Of a stretch of DNA of 64,000 nucleotides, positions 19,001-26,428 are shown piece by piece. Every line of letters starts with the position of its first letter. Position 1 is the stretch's first letter. The notes beneath the pieces were generated by a model. The model had not been told where the DNA came from and made no database searches. It worked only from the letters and a program-made list of their open reading frames with translations. Location: assembly GCA_902766825.1 (NCBI GenBank), contig CACXFB010000026.1:1-64000 (forward strand), written 5' to 3'. Position numbers and translations under genes: made by a program. This DNA comes from an uncultured Lachnospiraceae bacterium (lineage in GTDB: Bacteria; Bacillota; Clostridia; Lachnospirales; Lachnospiraceae).

Positions 19001-19763
19001 AGAGCTAAATGCAAAATCATTTGTCTACACAGGTAAGCAGATAACTCCAAAAGTAGTAAATGTTAAGGATATAAAAGGTGTCGTGATTCCGGCATCAAAT
19101 TATACCGTAAGTTATTCAGATAACATTAATGTCGGAAAGAAGGCAACTGTAAAAATTACCTTTAAGTCAACAAGCAGTAAATATACCGGCTCAATGAGTA
19201 CTACCTTTGAGATAACACAGGCAGGTAATTCTATAACCGCAACTGCGGCATACACAAAGACGGCACAGGCAAAAGCACAGACATTTAAACTGAATGCAAA
19301 AGCAAAGAGCGGTAAAGTTACATATAAATCAAATAACAGTAATGTAAAAGTTGACAGCACAGGTAAAGTTACAATAACAAAGAATTATTCAGGTGTGGCT
19401 ACTATAACTTTAACCGCGGGCAGTAGAAATTATAAGTCTGTAACAAAGAAGATTACAATTACGGTTATACCTGCCACAACATCGATTAAGTCTATTGTTA
19501 ATAATGTGGCAAAGAAAGCAAAAGTTGTATGGAACAAGCTAACTTATACATCAGGGTATCAGTTGCAGTATTCGACGAATTCTTCGTTTGCATCCGGTAA
19601 TAAGACAGTGAACGTTAAGGGCGGTGCAAGTTATAACACGTTAGTAAGCAATCTTGTTAAGGGAAAAACATACTACTTCAGAATAAGAACCTATAAGGTT
19701 ATTTCAGGAAAGAATGTTTTTAGTACATGGTCAGGAAAAAAGAGTGTTAAGATTACAAAATAG
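16071..19763 (+). CDS. Large secreted repeat protein, candidate adhesin
   Basis: 1230 residues with AAAGGAGAAGG before the ATG. There is a clear signal peptide (positive RRR, hydrophobic MALMMVVTLVPLSA, likely cut after DAKA near residue 32). Residues about 34-883 are nine divergent repeats of about 94 residues, each with a core like RIEIWRNRSKDELEDYRYV, then YYSDDF and YPYYI. A cysteine-containing region follows (CKTCGNC, CSQC), then a bacterial Ig/MBG-like domain (about 980-1060), a second Ig-like domain and a C-terminal Fn3-like domain (TSGYQLQYSTNSSF). No LPxTG sorting signal is present, so attachment is unclear. It directly follows the motility genes and precedes the rpsB promoter by 3 bp. 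Surface binding is inference. Confidence 0.85.
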   Translation: MKVLIRRRVVSVIMALMMVVTLVPLSATDAKADVTFYFSKQPQSGEVAGSEKLTVRWDNNFNPDRIEIWRDKSSDGLEDYRYVNTYYSDDFEKYDLPSSDYPYYIKAYHTYTINNKSYTVSCTSGKFYVRQIGAFDLQPKDGEVTGSNKYKATYKTNFTPSRIEIWRNRSKDELEDYRYVNSYYSDDFESYDLPSCDYPYYVVAHYTVDGVDKSVTSDEFYVRQVGAFTKQPAASQVAGSEKFLAEWKLNYVPGRIEIWRNRSKDELEDYRYVNTYYSDDFEKYELPSSKYPYYIRAHYIVDGVDYYFQSEDFLIEQTAVFTEQPQGGSVEGSEKLDVSWNTNFNIERIEIWRNQSKDELEDYRYVNTYYSEDFNNYKLPYSEYPYYIYAYYSVDGVSYRVKSDEFTISNGAGFTLQPVDCEVTGGEKYTVRYKTSFAPGRIEVWRDKSSDNLEDYRDINSYYESDFESVDLKASKYPYYIIAYYSVDGVQKSVTSDKFYVKQMADFDFQPGDFDVTGGEEATVNYSVNFSPDRIEIWRDKSIDEQSDYRDVNSYYSDDYARYKLKASKYPYYIRMYYTDNDGTNFVESKKFYVNQTAAFENEPQSCKVAGNEKYLVTYLPNFKPDRIEIWRNRSKDELEDYRYVNTYYSDDFEKYELPSSKYPYYIRAHYSDNDGAHYVQSNNFYVEQTACFIQQPYDGAVIGNEKFEATWEANFVTERIEIWQDKTSVGEADNRIVNSSYKIDFESYNLSSSDYPYYVKLFYTMDGAAQTVESERFNITRGEAFLVKPKDVEVIDADATTINWSTNFKPDKFEIWSDYSGVKTEDDVQKEDVKLATLDKPEKEVEYTFATSDTPYYILAYYKDNGNVATIRSNSFKVTKHVHELEPVKEVAATCTSKGRKAYYKCKTCGNCYENEDATVKIDDLTKLDTDIIAHTYKTDITKAKYGSNGKIVKYCSQCKGKETTTTTVIQYPKTIELNAKSFVYTGKQITPKVVNVKDIKGVVIPASNYTVSYSDNINVGKKATVKITFKSTSSKYTGSMSTTFEITQAGNSITATAAYTKTAQAKAQTFKLNAKAKSGKVTYKSNNSNVKVDSTGKVTITKNYSGVATITLTAGSRNYKSVTKKITITVIPATTSIKSIVNNVAKKAKVVWNKLTYTSGYQLQYSTNSSFASGNKTVNVKGGASYNTLVSNLVKGKTYYFRIRTYKVISGKNVFSTWSGKKSVKITK
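16170..18720 (+). repeat. Nine tandem ~280-bp coding repeats
   Basis: Nine units are recognised by the phrase F-x-x-Q/E-P at the start, RIEIWR in the middle and YPYYI near the end. Units 1-7 are close; units 8 and 9 are degenerate (RIEIWQDK, then KFEIWSDY). Units 3 and 7, which are not adjacent, share a 128-bp stretch (16839-16966 and 17955-18082) with only 5 differences by my alignment, while intervening units are less alike. This points to recombination or conversion between units. Confidence 0.9.
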
Positions 19764-19766
19764 TTG

Positions 19767-19795
19767 TTGCATATTATATTTCGTTATGATATAAT
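19767..19795 (+). promoter_or_regulatory. Predicted sigma-A promoter of rpsB-tsf
   Basis: TTGCAT (19767-19772) and a perfect TATAAT (19790-19795) are separated by 17 bp. The predicted transcript starts near 19802, giving a leader of about 106 nt before rpsB. It lies immediately after the stop of the secreted repeat protein; no terminator was seen between them. Confidence 0.8.
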
Positions 19796-19801
19796 TTTGC
19801 A

Positions 19802-19907
19802 CGTTAGAGACCACACGTTGGCTGATTTTCAGAAGGGTGCCTGATTCAGGTTTTCTGATAATATGAGGTCAGCGGAGGAAAAAAACCAAAATTATGGAGG
19901 TATTACG
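19802..19907 (+). promoter_or_regulatory. Folded 5' leader of rpsB, possible ribosomal-protein autoregulatory element
   Basis: The leader can fold into a nested structure: GCTGA near 19820 pairs with TCAGC near 19868, enclosing CAGAA/TTCTG, which encloses CCTG-ATT-CAGG. The outer stem ends just before GGAGG at 19874; the rpsB ribosome site (TATGGAGG) follows. rpsB operons in many bacteria are autoregulated by S2, so this could be an S2-binding element; that is inference and I do not match it to a named RNA family. Confidence 0.5.
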
Positions 19908-20660
19908 ATGAGCGTAATTTCAATGAAACAGTTACTTGAAGCAGGTGTTCACTTTGGACATCAGACAAGAAGATGGAACCCTAAGATGGCTCCATACATC
20001 TACACAGAGAGAAATGGTATCTATATCATCGACTTACAGAAATCTGTAGGTAAGGTTGACGAAGCATACAATGCAATCAAAGATATCGTTGCTGACGGTG
20101 GTAATGTTCTTTTCGTAGGAACAAAGAAGCAGGCACAGGATTCTGTTAAGACAGAGGCTGAGCGTTGCGGTATGTATTATGTAAATGAGAGATGGTTAGG
20201 TGGTATGCTTACTAACTTCAAGACCATCCAGAGCAGAATAGCAAGACTTAAAGAGATCGAGCAGATGCAGGAAGACGGAACATTTGATGTTCTTCCTAAG
20301 AAAGAAGTAATTCAGCTTAAGAAGGAACTTGATAAGCTTCAGAAGAACCTTGGTGGAATCAAGGATATGAAGAAGATTCCTGATGCTATATTCGTAGTTG
20401 ATCCTAAGAAGGAGAGAATCTGTATCCAGGAAGCTCATTCACTTGGAATCAAACTTATCGGTATTGCTGATACTAACTGCGATCCTGAAGAGCTTGATTA
20501 TGTAATCCCTGGTAACGATGATGCTATCAGAGCAGTTAAGTTAATCGTTTCTAAGATGGCTGATGCTGTTATCGAAGCTAATCAGGGTGAGACATTAGTT
20601 GATGTTGCAGCAGATGAAGCTGAGGCTGAGGAAGTTGCAGAAGAGACTGTTGAGGCTTAA
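19908..20660 (+). CDS. rpsB: 30S ribosomal protein S2
   Basis: 250 residues, a normal S2 length. Typical motifs include [42 protein letters not shown] and [27 protein letters not shown]2 joins late in 30S assembly and is needed for S1 function and initiation. ATG at 19908 has TATGGAGG 8 bp upstream; a longer frame from 19863 is rejected. The acidic C-terminal tail ([15 protein letters not shown]) is common in Clostridia. It is followed by tsf after a 135-bp gap with a hairpin. Confidence 0.99.
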   Translation: MSVISMKQLLEAGVHFGHQTRRWNPKMAPYIYTERNGIYIIDLQKSVGKVDEAYNAIKDIVADGGNVLFVGTKKQAQDSVKTEAERCGMYYVNERWLGGMLTNFKTIQSRIARLKEIEQMQEDGTFDVLPKKEVIQLKKELDKLQKNLGGIKDMKKIPDAIFVVDPKKERICIQEAHSLGIKLIGIADTNCDPEELDYVIPGNDDAIRAVKLIVSKMADAVIEANQGETLVDVAADEAEAEEVAEETVEA

Positions 20661-20709
20661 TTATATCAACTAAGTCGGATTAAGACATTGTAACAGAATT
20701 AATTGGCAG

Positions 20710-20740
20710 GCCTATAACTGCATAAGGTTATAGGCTTGTT
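20710..20740 (+). terminator. Hairpin between rpsB and tsf, weak terminator or processing site
   Basis: GCCTATAAC (20710-20718) pairs perfectly with GTTATAGGC (20727-20735) around an 8-nt loop, followed by TTGTTTATG. The T tract is broken, so partial termination or a stability element is more likely than full termination. It could set the rpsB:tsf ratio. Confidence 0.6.
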
Positions 20741-20795
20741 TATGAGTAAAGGTAAATTATTAACAAGCAATATTATATAAACGGAGGTAACAACA

Positions 20796-21734
20796 ATGGC
20801 TATTACAGCAGCTATGGTAAAAGAATTAAGAGAAATAACCGGTGCCGGAATGATGGATTGTAAGAAGGCACTTAACGAGACTAACGGTGATATGGACGAG
20901 GCTGTTGAGTTCTTAAGAAAGAACGGACAGGCTAAGGCTGAGAAGAAGGCCGGAAGAATCGCAGCAGAGGGTGTTGTTGATACAGTAGTTAGCGCTGACG
21001 GAAAGACAGCTTCAATCGTTGAAGTTAACTCAGAGACAGACTTCGTTGCTAAGAACGATACATTCAAGACATACGTTAAGGCTGTTGCACAGCAGGCAGC
21101 AGATACAGATGCAAAGGATATCACAGAATTCCTTGCACAGCCATGGGCACTTGATACAAGCAAGACTGTAGAAGAAGAATTAAAGTCTCAGATTGCTGTT
21201 ATCGGTGAGAACATGAACATCAGAAGATTTGAAAAGGTTGTTTCAGAAGACGGAATCATCGTTTCATACATCCATGCAGGTGGAAAGATTGGTGTATTAG
21301 TTGAAGCTAAGACAAATTCTGATTCAGAAGCAGTTAAGGAAGCACTTAAGAACGTTGCTATGCAGGTTGCAGCACTTTCTCCAAAGTACACAAGCAGAGC
21401 AGAAGTTGATCAGGATTACATCGCTAAGGAAGAAGAGATTCTTAAGGCTCAGATTATGAACGATCCTAAGGAATCACAGAAGCCTGAGAAGGTTATCGAC
21501 GGAATGATTAAGGGACGTATCAACAAGGAACTTAAGGAAATCGTTCTTCTTGATCAGGTATATGTTAAGGCTGAAGACGGAAAGCAGACAGTTGGAGCAT
21601 ATGTACAGTCTGTAGCTAAGGCTGAAGGCGTTGAGCTTGAGATTAAGAAGTTCGTACGTTTCGAGACTGGTGAAGGTCTTGAGAAGAAGCAGGAAGACTT
21701 TGCTGCTGAAGTTGCTGCTCAGATGGGACAGTAA
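20796..21734 (+). CDS. tsf: Translation elongation factor Ts
   Basis: 312 residues. The N-terminal UBA-like domain (VKELREITGAGMMDCKKAL, residues about 6-25) and the core (SETDFVAKNDTF; RRFEKVV; QVAALSPKY) identify EF-Ts, which regenerates EF-Tu-GTP. CGGAGGT precedes the ATG. Codon use is strongly biased toward a highly expressed set, as in rpsB. A strong terminator follows 26 bp after the stop. Confidence 0.99.
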   Translation: MAITAAMVKELREITGAGMMDCKKALNETNGDMDEAVEFLRKNGQAKAEKKAGRIAAEGVVDTVVSADGKTASIVEVNSETDFVAKNDTFKTYVKAVAQQAADTDAKDITEFLAQPWALDTSKTVEEELKSQIAVIGENMNIRRFEKVVSEDGIIVSYIHAGGKIGVLVEAKTNSDSEAVKEALKNVAMQVAALSPKYTSRAEVDQDYIAKEEEILKAQIMNDPKESQKPEKVIDGMIKGRINKELKEIVLLDQVYVKAEDGKQTVGAYVQSVAKAEGVELEIKKFVRFETGEGLEKKQEDFAAEVAAQMGQ

Positions 21735-21759
21735 TCGGTACAATATAACAAAAATTTCA

Positions 21760-21800
21760 AACCTCATAAGGTAAGGTGACTTGTCTTATGAGGTTTTTTT
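21760..21800 (+). terminator. Intrinsic terminator of rpsB-tsf
   Basis: AACCTCATAAG (21760-21770) pairs perfectly with CTTATGAGGTT (21785-21795) across a 14-nt loop, followed by an uninterrupted T run. The next gene starts 9 bp after it, so that gene needs readthrough or its own promoter. Confidence 0.92.
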
Positions 21801-21808
21801 AGAGGTGA

Positions 21809-22297
21809 ATGAAAAAAGTGACAAGATACGTTTTGCGTTGTTCAGAGTGTGGAAAAAAGTTGCTTGAATATGATACTGCAAGTATAAAAAGATATAAAAG
21901 TCCTATAAAGAAATGCAAAAAATGTGGCAGGGAATATATTGATCCGCGTTGTCATGAGATAGCAGCAGAGGGAATACCAGAAGATGAATTTAGTGTTATA
22001 TCATATGTTTTTGCTTTTGTTTTGGGGTTATTAATCCTGCTTCGAGGATTGCATTTATATGGATACAGGACGGCTCACACTTCTAAAGAAATACAATGGG
22101 TTTTGCCAACGTTTATATGTATTTTAGGGGGTGCATTTTTAATATTCGGAGTAGTGGAAATTTTTACAATTCTTACCGGCGTAAAAAGGGCAAAGTTTGA
22201 CAGGCTGTATGATAAGTCTGATGAACGATTATGTGATAGAAATTATGCACTCAAACTTTACAATTTGGGTTACAAAGTCCCGGATAAATATTTATAA
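21809..22297 (+). CDS. Zinc-ribbon membrane protein, unknown function
   Basis: 162 residues from ATG (AGAGGTG just upstream). The N-terminus has a zinc-ribbon pattern (LRCSECGKK ... KKCKKCGREY), then two membrane segments (about residues 67-85, VISYVFAFVLGLLILLRGL, and about 100-125, LPTFICILGGAFLIFGVVEIF). The C-terminal tail is cytoplasmic and basic. No named family recognised. It follows the tsf terminator closely and is followed by another unknown membrane protein. Confidence 0.7.
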   Translation: MKKVTRYVLRCSECGKKLLEYDTASIKRYKSPIKKCKKCGREYIDPRCHEIAAEGIPEDEFSVISYVFAFVLGLLILLRGLHLYGYRTAHTSKEIQWVLPTFICILGGAFLIFGVVEIFTILTGVKRAKFDRLYDKSDERLCDRNYALKLYNLGYKVPDKYL

Positions 22298-22323
22298 ATC
22301 AATATTTTATGAGAAAGGTTTAA

Positions 22324-22941
22324 TTGGTTATGAAGGATAAAATATTACATTTTTTATTAATAGTTTTGTTAGTGGGTTTAGTTTTATATTTACCAATTTC
22401 ATCAATAATGGAATTGACAAATAAGAAAAAGATTCAAGATGTCACGATAGTCGGAGCTTGTGAAGCGGTGTCTTTGGAACATTCAATTAACTATCTAATA
22501 CCTGTTGGAATTGATTATTATTATTTTGGTATTGATGAAAAAGGTGATGCCTATGTAATACAGGCTGAAAAGAAGTGGCTTGAAAAGAATTTTAATACCG
22601 ATTATACCGCAAAAGATTCAAATGGAATTAAGATAACCGGTCGTGTAAAAAAGATTCATGACTATCAGGTTAGTAATTCGATTAATGACAGTATTAACAA
22701 AATGGGTTTTGAAGAAAATGGTATTAATATGCCTCTCACGAGTGAATGCGTGCTTGATACGCTGTATATTAAAAGTGCAATTGTAAAATTAGTTGACTTT
22801 TTTATTTTCGTACTGGCAGCTCTTGGCTGTTTAGTGATGGTTAAGAAAAAAGACAAGTGTCCAAAGGTGATAGGTAAGGCAACATTATGCCTGATTTTGG
22901 CGTTTTGTATAATTTCAATTAAACTACTTATGCAACACTGA
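22324..22941 (+). CDS. Membrane protein of unknown function
   Basis: 205 residues from TTG at 22324 (AGAAAGG 5 bp upstream) or 203 from ATG at 22330 (11 bp from it); spacing favours TTG. One N-terminal membrane helix (FLLIVLLVGLVLYLPISSI), an outside domain of about 110 residues with a Tyr-rich stretch (IDYYYFGIDEKGDAYVIQAEKKWLEKNF), and two C-terminal helices. The topology would place the middle domain outside. No family recognised. Confidence 0.7.
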   Translation: MVMKDKILHFLLIVLLVGLVLYLPISSIMELTNKKKIQDVTIVGACEAVSLEHSINYLIPVGIDYYYFGIDEKGDAYVIQAEKKWLEKNFNTDYTAKDSNGIKITGRVKKIHDYQVSNSINDSINKMGFEENGINMPLTSECVLDTLYIKSAIVKLVDFFIFVLAALGCLVMVKKKDKCPKVIGKATLCLILAFCIISIKLLMQH

Positions 22942-23033
22942 TATTATTGATAGAACATATTAATTTGTGTTAACATTGAAACGTAATGTTTGACAACATA
23001 TTATTATATAACAAAACAAAGGAGATAGGGCTT

Positions 23034-23558
23034 ATGGGATTTGAAGTTGGGAATGGTAATAACAACACACAGGAGTTTACATTTGATGTGCTTCCAGTTA
23101 ACTTAACACAGCTACAGTCTTTAAGTGAGGCATCGCTTGATTCGCCGTTTAAGACAACAGCACTTGCAATAGCAGCATTATGTAACTACGAAAAAGATCT
23201 TAATGCGACAATTGAGATGCTTGATTTTCTTAAAGGACCGGAGAATGTAAGCGAGTATGAAAAGCAGTTTTTTAAGGACAGGCTTACGGGAAAGATTTAT
23301 AAAGTGTATTCATTTTTTGATGGGGCAACTCCTCAGAATAATTACACACCGTCACAGCCTTATACTATAAAGGTAAGTGCGAATCCTTATTCATTTGATA
23401 ATGAAAACTGGGCAACACTTTATGTGACAAGTGGCGGCGCTGACAGCCAAAGACCAGTTAAGCTAAGAAAAAAGCCATCGACAGGACAGTGGTTTATTAA
23501 TGAAATACAGTGCCTTAGTGATATAAGGGTTCCGGTGGAAGCTGATCCTTGGGCATAA
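23034..23558 (+). CDS. Small soluble protein, DUF6935-like, unknown function
   Basis: 174 residues from ATG at 23034, with AAAGGAGAT 8 bp upstream; an upstream in-frame start at 22986 lacks a ribosome site. No signal or membrane segment. The conserved-looking parts are SLDSPFKTTALAIAALCNYEKD and PYTIKVSANPYSFDNENWATLYV, with a C-terminal stretch (KLRKKPSTGQWFINE) seen in small Firmicutes proteins I recall as DUF6935; this is recall, not a search. Neighbours give no functional hint. Confidence 0.7.
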   Translation: MGFEVGNGNNNTQEFTFDVLPVNLTQLQSLSEASLDSPFKTTALAIAALCNYEKDLNATIEMLDFLKGPENVSEYEKQFFKDRLTGKIYKVYSFFDGATPQNNYTPSQPYTIKVSANPYSFDNENWATLYVTSGGADSQRPVKLRKKPSTGQWFINEIQCLSDIRVPVEADPWA

Positions 23559-23584
23559 AGAATGATAAAAAACGGTAGAAACTC

Positions 23585-23613
23585 TTGCCCGTGTGTAACT
23601 AATAGAGTATAAT
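23585..23613 (+). promoter_or_regulatory. Predicted sigma-A promoter of trpB
   Basis: TTGCCC (23585-23590) and a perfect TATAAT (23608-23613) with a 17-bp spacer. The leader would be about 56 nt, with no room for a T-box or Trp attenuator, so tryptophan control at the RNA level is unlikely here. Confidence 0.7.
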
Positions 23614-23675
23614 TCTTTTTGTATTGTGTGAAAAAAAGTACAATACAATCGTATTCGGAGAAAGGAATATTAACA

Positions 23676-25049
23676 ATGAGTGATGTAAAGATACCTTACA
23701 AGATTTATCTTGAAGAAAATGAGATACCAAAGCAGTGGTATAATGTGCGTGCTGATATGAAGAATAAGCCGGCACCACTTTTAAATCCGGCAACACTTAA
23801 GCCGATGACAGCAGAGGAACTTGGAGTAGTTTTCTGTGATGAATTAGTTGCACAGGAGCTTGATGAAACTAATGCTTATATAGATATCCCACAGGAGATT
23901 CAGGATTTTTATAAGATGTACAGACCAGCTCCACTTGTCAGAGCATACTGTCTTGAGAAGAAGCTTGGAACACCTGCTAAGATTTATTATAAGTTTGAAG
24001 GTAACAACACAAGTGGAAGCCATAAGCTTAACTCAGCAATTGCTCAGGCATATTACGCTAAGAAGCAGGGGTTAAAGGGTGTTACCACAGAGACCGGAGC
24101 AGGTCAGTGGGGAACTGCACTTTCAATGGCATGTTCATACTTTGATCTTGATTGTAAAGTATACATGGTTAAGGTTTCATATGAGCAGAAGCCATTCAGA
24201 CGTGAAGTAATGAGAACATATGGAGCAAGCGTTACTCCATCTCCATCGAATACAACTAACGTAGGAAGAAAAATTTTAGCTGAACATCCTGGAACAACAG
24301 GAAGTCTTGGTTGTGCGATTTCAGAGGCTGTAGAGGTTGCAACAAGCAATGAAGGATACAGATATGTACTTGGAAGCGTTCTTAATCAGGTTCTTTTACA
24401 TCAGTCAGTTATAGGTCTTGAGACAAAGGCTGCACTTGATAAATACGGAATCAAGCCTGACATCATTATCGGATGTGCAGGAGGCGGTTCTAACCTTGGA
24501 GGACTTGTATCTCCATTCGTAGGTGAGATGTTAAGAGGCGAGAACAACTACAGAATTATAGCAGTTGAGCCTGCATCATGCCCAAGCTTTACAAGAGGAA
24601 AATATGCATATGATTTCTGTGATACAGGTAATATTTGTCCACTTGCAAAGATGTATACACTTGGAAGCAATTTTATTCCATCAGCTAACCATGCCGGCGG
24701 ACTTCGTTTCCATGGTATGAGTTCAACACTTTCTCAGCTTTATCATGATGGTTATATGGAAGCTGTCAGCGTTGAGCAGACAGAAGTATTTAAGGCTGCA
24801 ACAGAGTTCGCAAGAGTTGAAGGAATTCTTCCTGCACCAGAGAGCTCACATGCTATCAGAGTTGCTATAGATGAGGCATTAAAATGCAAAGAGACAGGTG
24901 AGGAGAAGACAATCGTATTCGGACTTACAGGTACAGGCTACTTTGATATGGTTGCATATGAGAAATTCAACAACGGAGAGATGACTGATTATATCCCAAC
25001 AGACGCTGAGATTCAGGCAGGCCTTGATAAGCTTCCAAAGGTTGAATAG
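23676..25049 (+). CDS. trpB: Tryptophan synthase beta chain-like PLP enzyme, TrpB2 type
   Basis: 457 residues, longer than the ~400 of ordinary TrpB and typical of TrpB2. PLP lysine in TSGSHKLNSA near residue 112, ETGAGQWGTALSMA, and the phosphate-binding GCAGGGSNLGG loop are visible. TrpB2 condenses serine with indole, often without TrpA; some members may salvage free indole. No trpA, trpC or other trp gene is nearby, which supports an independent role. GGAGAAAGGA precedes the ATG at 23676. Own promoter at 23585-23613. Confidence 0.93.
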   Translation: MSDVKIPYKIYLEENEIPKQWYNVRADMKNKPAPLLNPATLKPMTAEELGVVFCDELVAQELDETNAYIDIPQEIQDFYKMYRPAPLVRAYCLEKKLGTPAKIYYKFEGNNTSGSHKLNSAIAQAYYAKKQGLKGVTTETGAGQWGTALSMACSYFDLDCKVYMVKVSYEQKPFRREVMRTYGASVTPSPSNTTNVGRKILAEHPGTTGSLGCAISEAVEVATSNEGYRYVLGSVLNQVLLHQSVIGLETKAALDKYGIKPDIIIGCAGGGSNLGGLVSPFVGEMLRGENNYRIIAVEPASCPSFTRGKYAYDFCDTGNICPLAKMYTLGSNFIPSANHAGGLRFHGMSSTLSQLYHDGYMEAVSVEQTEVFKAATEFARVEGILPAPESSHAIRVAIDEALKCKETGEEKTIVFGLTGTGYFDMVAYEKFNNGEMTDYIPTDAEIQAGLDKLPKVE

Positions 25050-25091
25050 TCATTGAGCTGACATTGAATTAACACCAAAAGGACTGTTAAT

Positions 25092-25628
25092 ATGAAGAGA
25101 TTTTTAAGAATATTACCACTTGCGTTTTACCCTTATGCTTACCTTGTAGTTATTTTGGTTATTGTTGTGACAAACGGATCTGATAAGCAAGATTTAGTTG
25201 AAGATACTATGCTTTACCTGGCATTAATATATAATGCCTATGTATTAATTTACGTTATTATCAATTCATTTGTCACAGCATCAAAAAAATACAATATAAA
25301 GACAGTAGCAGTGATGAATCTTTTTGTAAAAGGCATTCAGATTCCTGCATATATTTTTCATTTTATTATGGGAATGTGCGGAATGATGATGAGTGTCTGG
25401 GGACTGGGATTCATAGCGTTTGCAATAATAATCGATTTAATTACTATTATTCTTACAGGAATTAATTCGATTGGATGCACTGTGAAAATGTGCAGGGAAG
25501 GTGCCATAAATAAACGGCAGGCATTCTTTATGGGAATAGGATGTTTTATATATTGCATCGATGTTGTGATAGCAGTAATATATTTTATCAAGGCATTTGC
25601 CTTATCAAAAAAGCAACAGGGTTTATGA
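25092..25628 (+). CDS. Four-helix integral membrane protein, unknown function
   Basis: 178 residues with AAAAGGACTG upstream. About four to five membrane segments (FYPYAYLVVILVIVV; LYLALIYNAYVLIYVIINSFV; two helices within about residues 85-135; FMGIGCFIYCIDVVIAVIYFI). No charged catalytic motif. It lies 42 bp after trpB and 52 bp before the ThrH-like gene. No family recognised. Confidence 0.7.
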   Translation: MKRFLRILPLAFYPYAYLVVILVIVVTNGSDKQDLVEDTMLYLALIYNAYVLIYVIINSFVTASKKYNIKTVAVMNLFVKGIQIPAYIFHFIMGMCGMMMSVWGLGFIAFAIIIDLITIILTGINSIGCTVKMCREGAINKRQAFFMGIGCFIYCIDVVIAVIYFIKAFALSKKQQGL

Positions 25629-25680
25629 ATAACAACAACGTAGTCTGACTAGATTACTGCTTTAATGAAAGGAAAAGATT

Positions 25681-26286
25681 ATGTACATTACATGTTTGGA
25701 TTTAGAGGGCGTTTTAGTACCTGAGATTTGGATTGCATTTGCAAAAGAGACAGGAATTATGGAACTTACAAAGACAACCCGTGATGAGCCTGATTATGAC
25801 AAGCTTATGAAATGGAGAATCGGAGTTCTTAAAGAACATGGACTTGGACTTAAGGAAATTCAGGACACAATCGCAAAGATTGATCCAATGCCTGGAGCAA
25901 AAGAGTTCCTTGATGAATTAAGATCGATTTCACAGGTTATAATCATAAGTGATACATTTACACAGTTTGCAAAACCGCTTATGGAGAAGCTTGGATGGCC
26001 TACAATATTCTGTAACTCTCTTGAAGTTGCACCTGACGGAGAAATCACAGGATTTAAGATGAGAATCGAGAATTCTAAGTACACAACAGTTAAGGCACTC
26101 CAGTCAATCGGTTACGATACAATTGCAAGCGGTGACAGCTACAATGACCTTGGAATGATTAAGGCAAGTAAGGCAGGATTCTTATTCAAGAGTACAGATA
26201 AGATTAAAGCAGATAATCCTGAATTACCTGCATATGAGACATATGATGAACTCCTTGCTGCAATCAAGAAGGCAATGGAAGACTAA
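25681..26286 (+). CDS. thrH: ThrH-like HAD phosphatase: phosphoserine phosphatase / homoserine phosphotransferase
   Basis: 201 residues with GAAAGGAAA before the ATG. HAD motif I reads DLEGVLVPEIW, the ThrH variant of DxDGT; motif II is IISDTFTQF, and motif III/IV is ASGDSYNDLGMI. ThrH of Pseudomonas aeruginosa dephosphorylates phosphoserine and can move the phosphate to homoserine; this gene likely serves as the serine-pathway phosphatase. The second activity is not provable from sequence. A strong terminator follows. Confidence 0.9.
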   Translation: MYITCLDLEGVLVPEIWIAFAKETGIMELTKTTRDEPDYDKLMKWRIGVLKEHGLGLKEIQDTIAKIDPMPGAKEFLDELRSISQVIIISDTFTQFAKPLMEKLGWPTIFCNSLEVAPDGEITGFKMRIENSKYTTVKALQSIGYDTIASGDSYNDLGMIKASKAGFLFKSTDKIKADNPELPAYETYDELLAAIKKAMED

Positions 26287-26298
26287 TAAGTAAATAGA

Positions 26299-26350
26299 AA
26301 ATGATATTCAGATTCATTTTTGCGATGAATTTGGATATCATTTTTTTTAA
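26299..26350 (+). terminator. Intrinsic terminator after the ThrH-like gene
   Basis: AAATGATATTCAGATTCAT pairs, with two small internal mismatches, with ATGAATTTGGATATCATTT across a short loop (TTTTGCG); a run of eight T residues follows. Separates this unit from the polysaccharide deacetylase. Confidence 0.9.
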
Positions 26351-26428
26351 TGCTTTCTTTATAAAATCTCATATATGTGTTAAAATAAAAGTTAATGTGT
26401 TACGTTTGTACACGAAACGGAGATTATT

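Noticed and set aside
25629..25680. Hairpin GTAGTCT/AGATTAC after the four-helix membrane protein
   Set aside because: Short, contains a G-U pair, and has no T tract.
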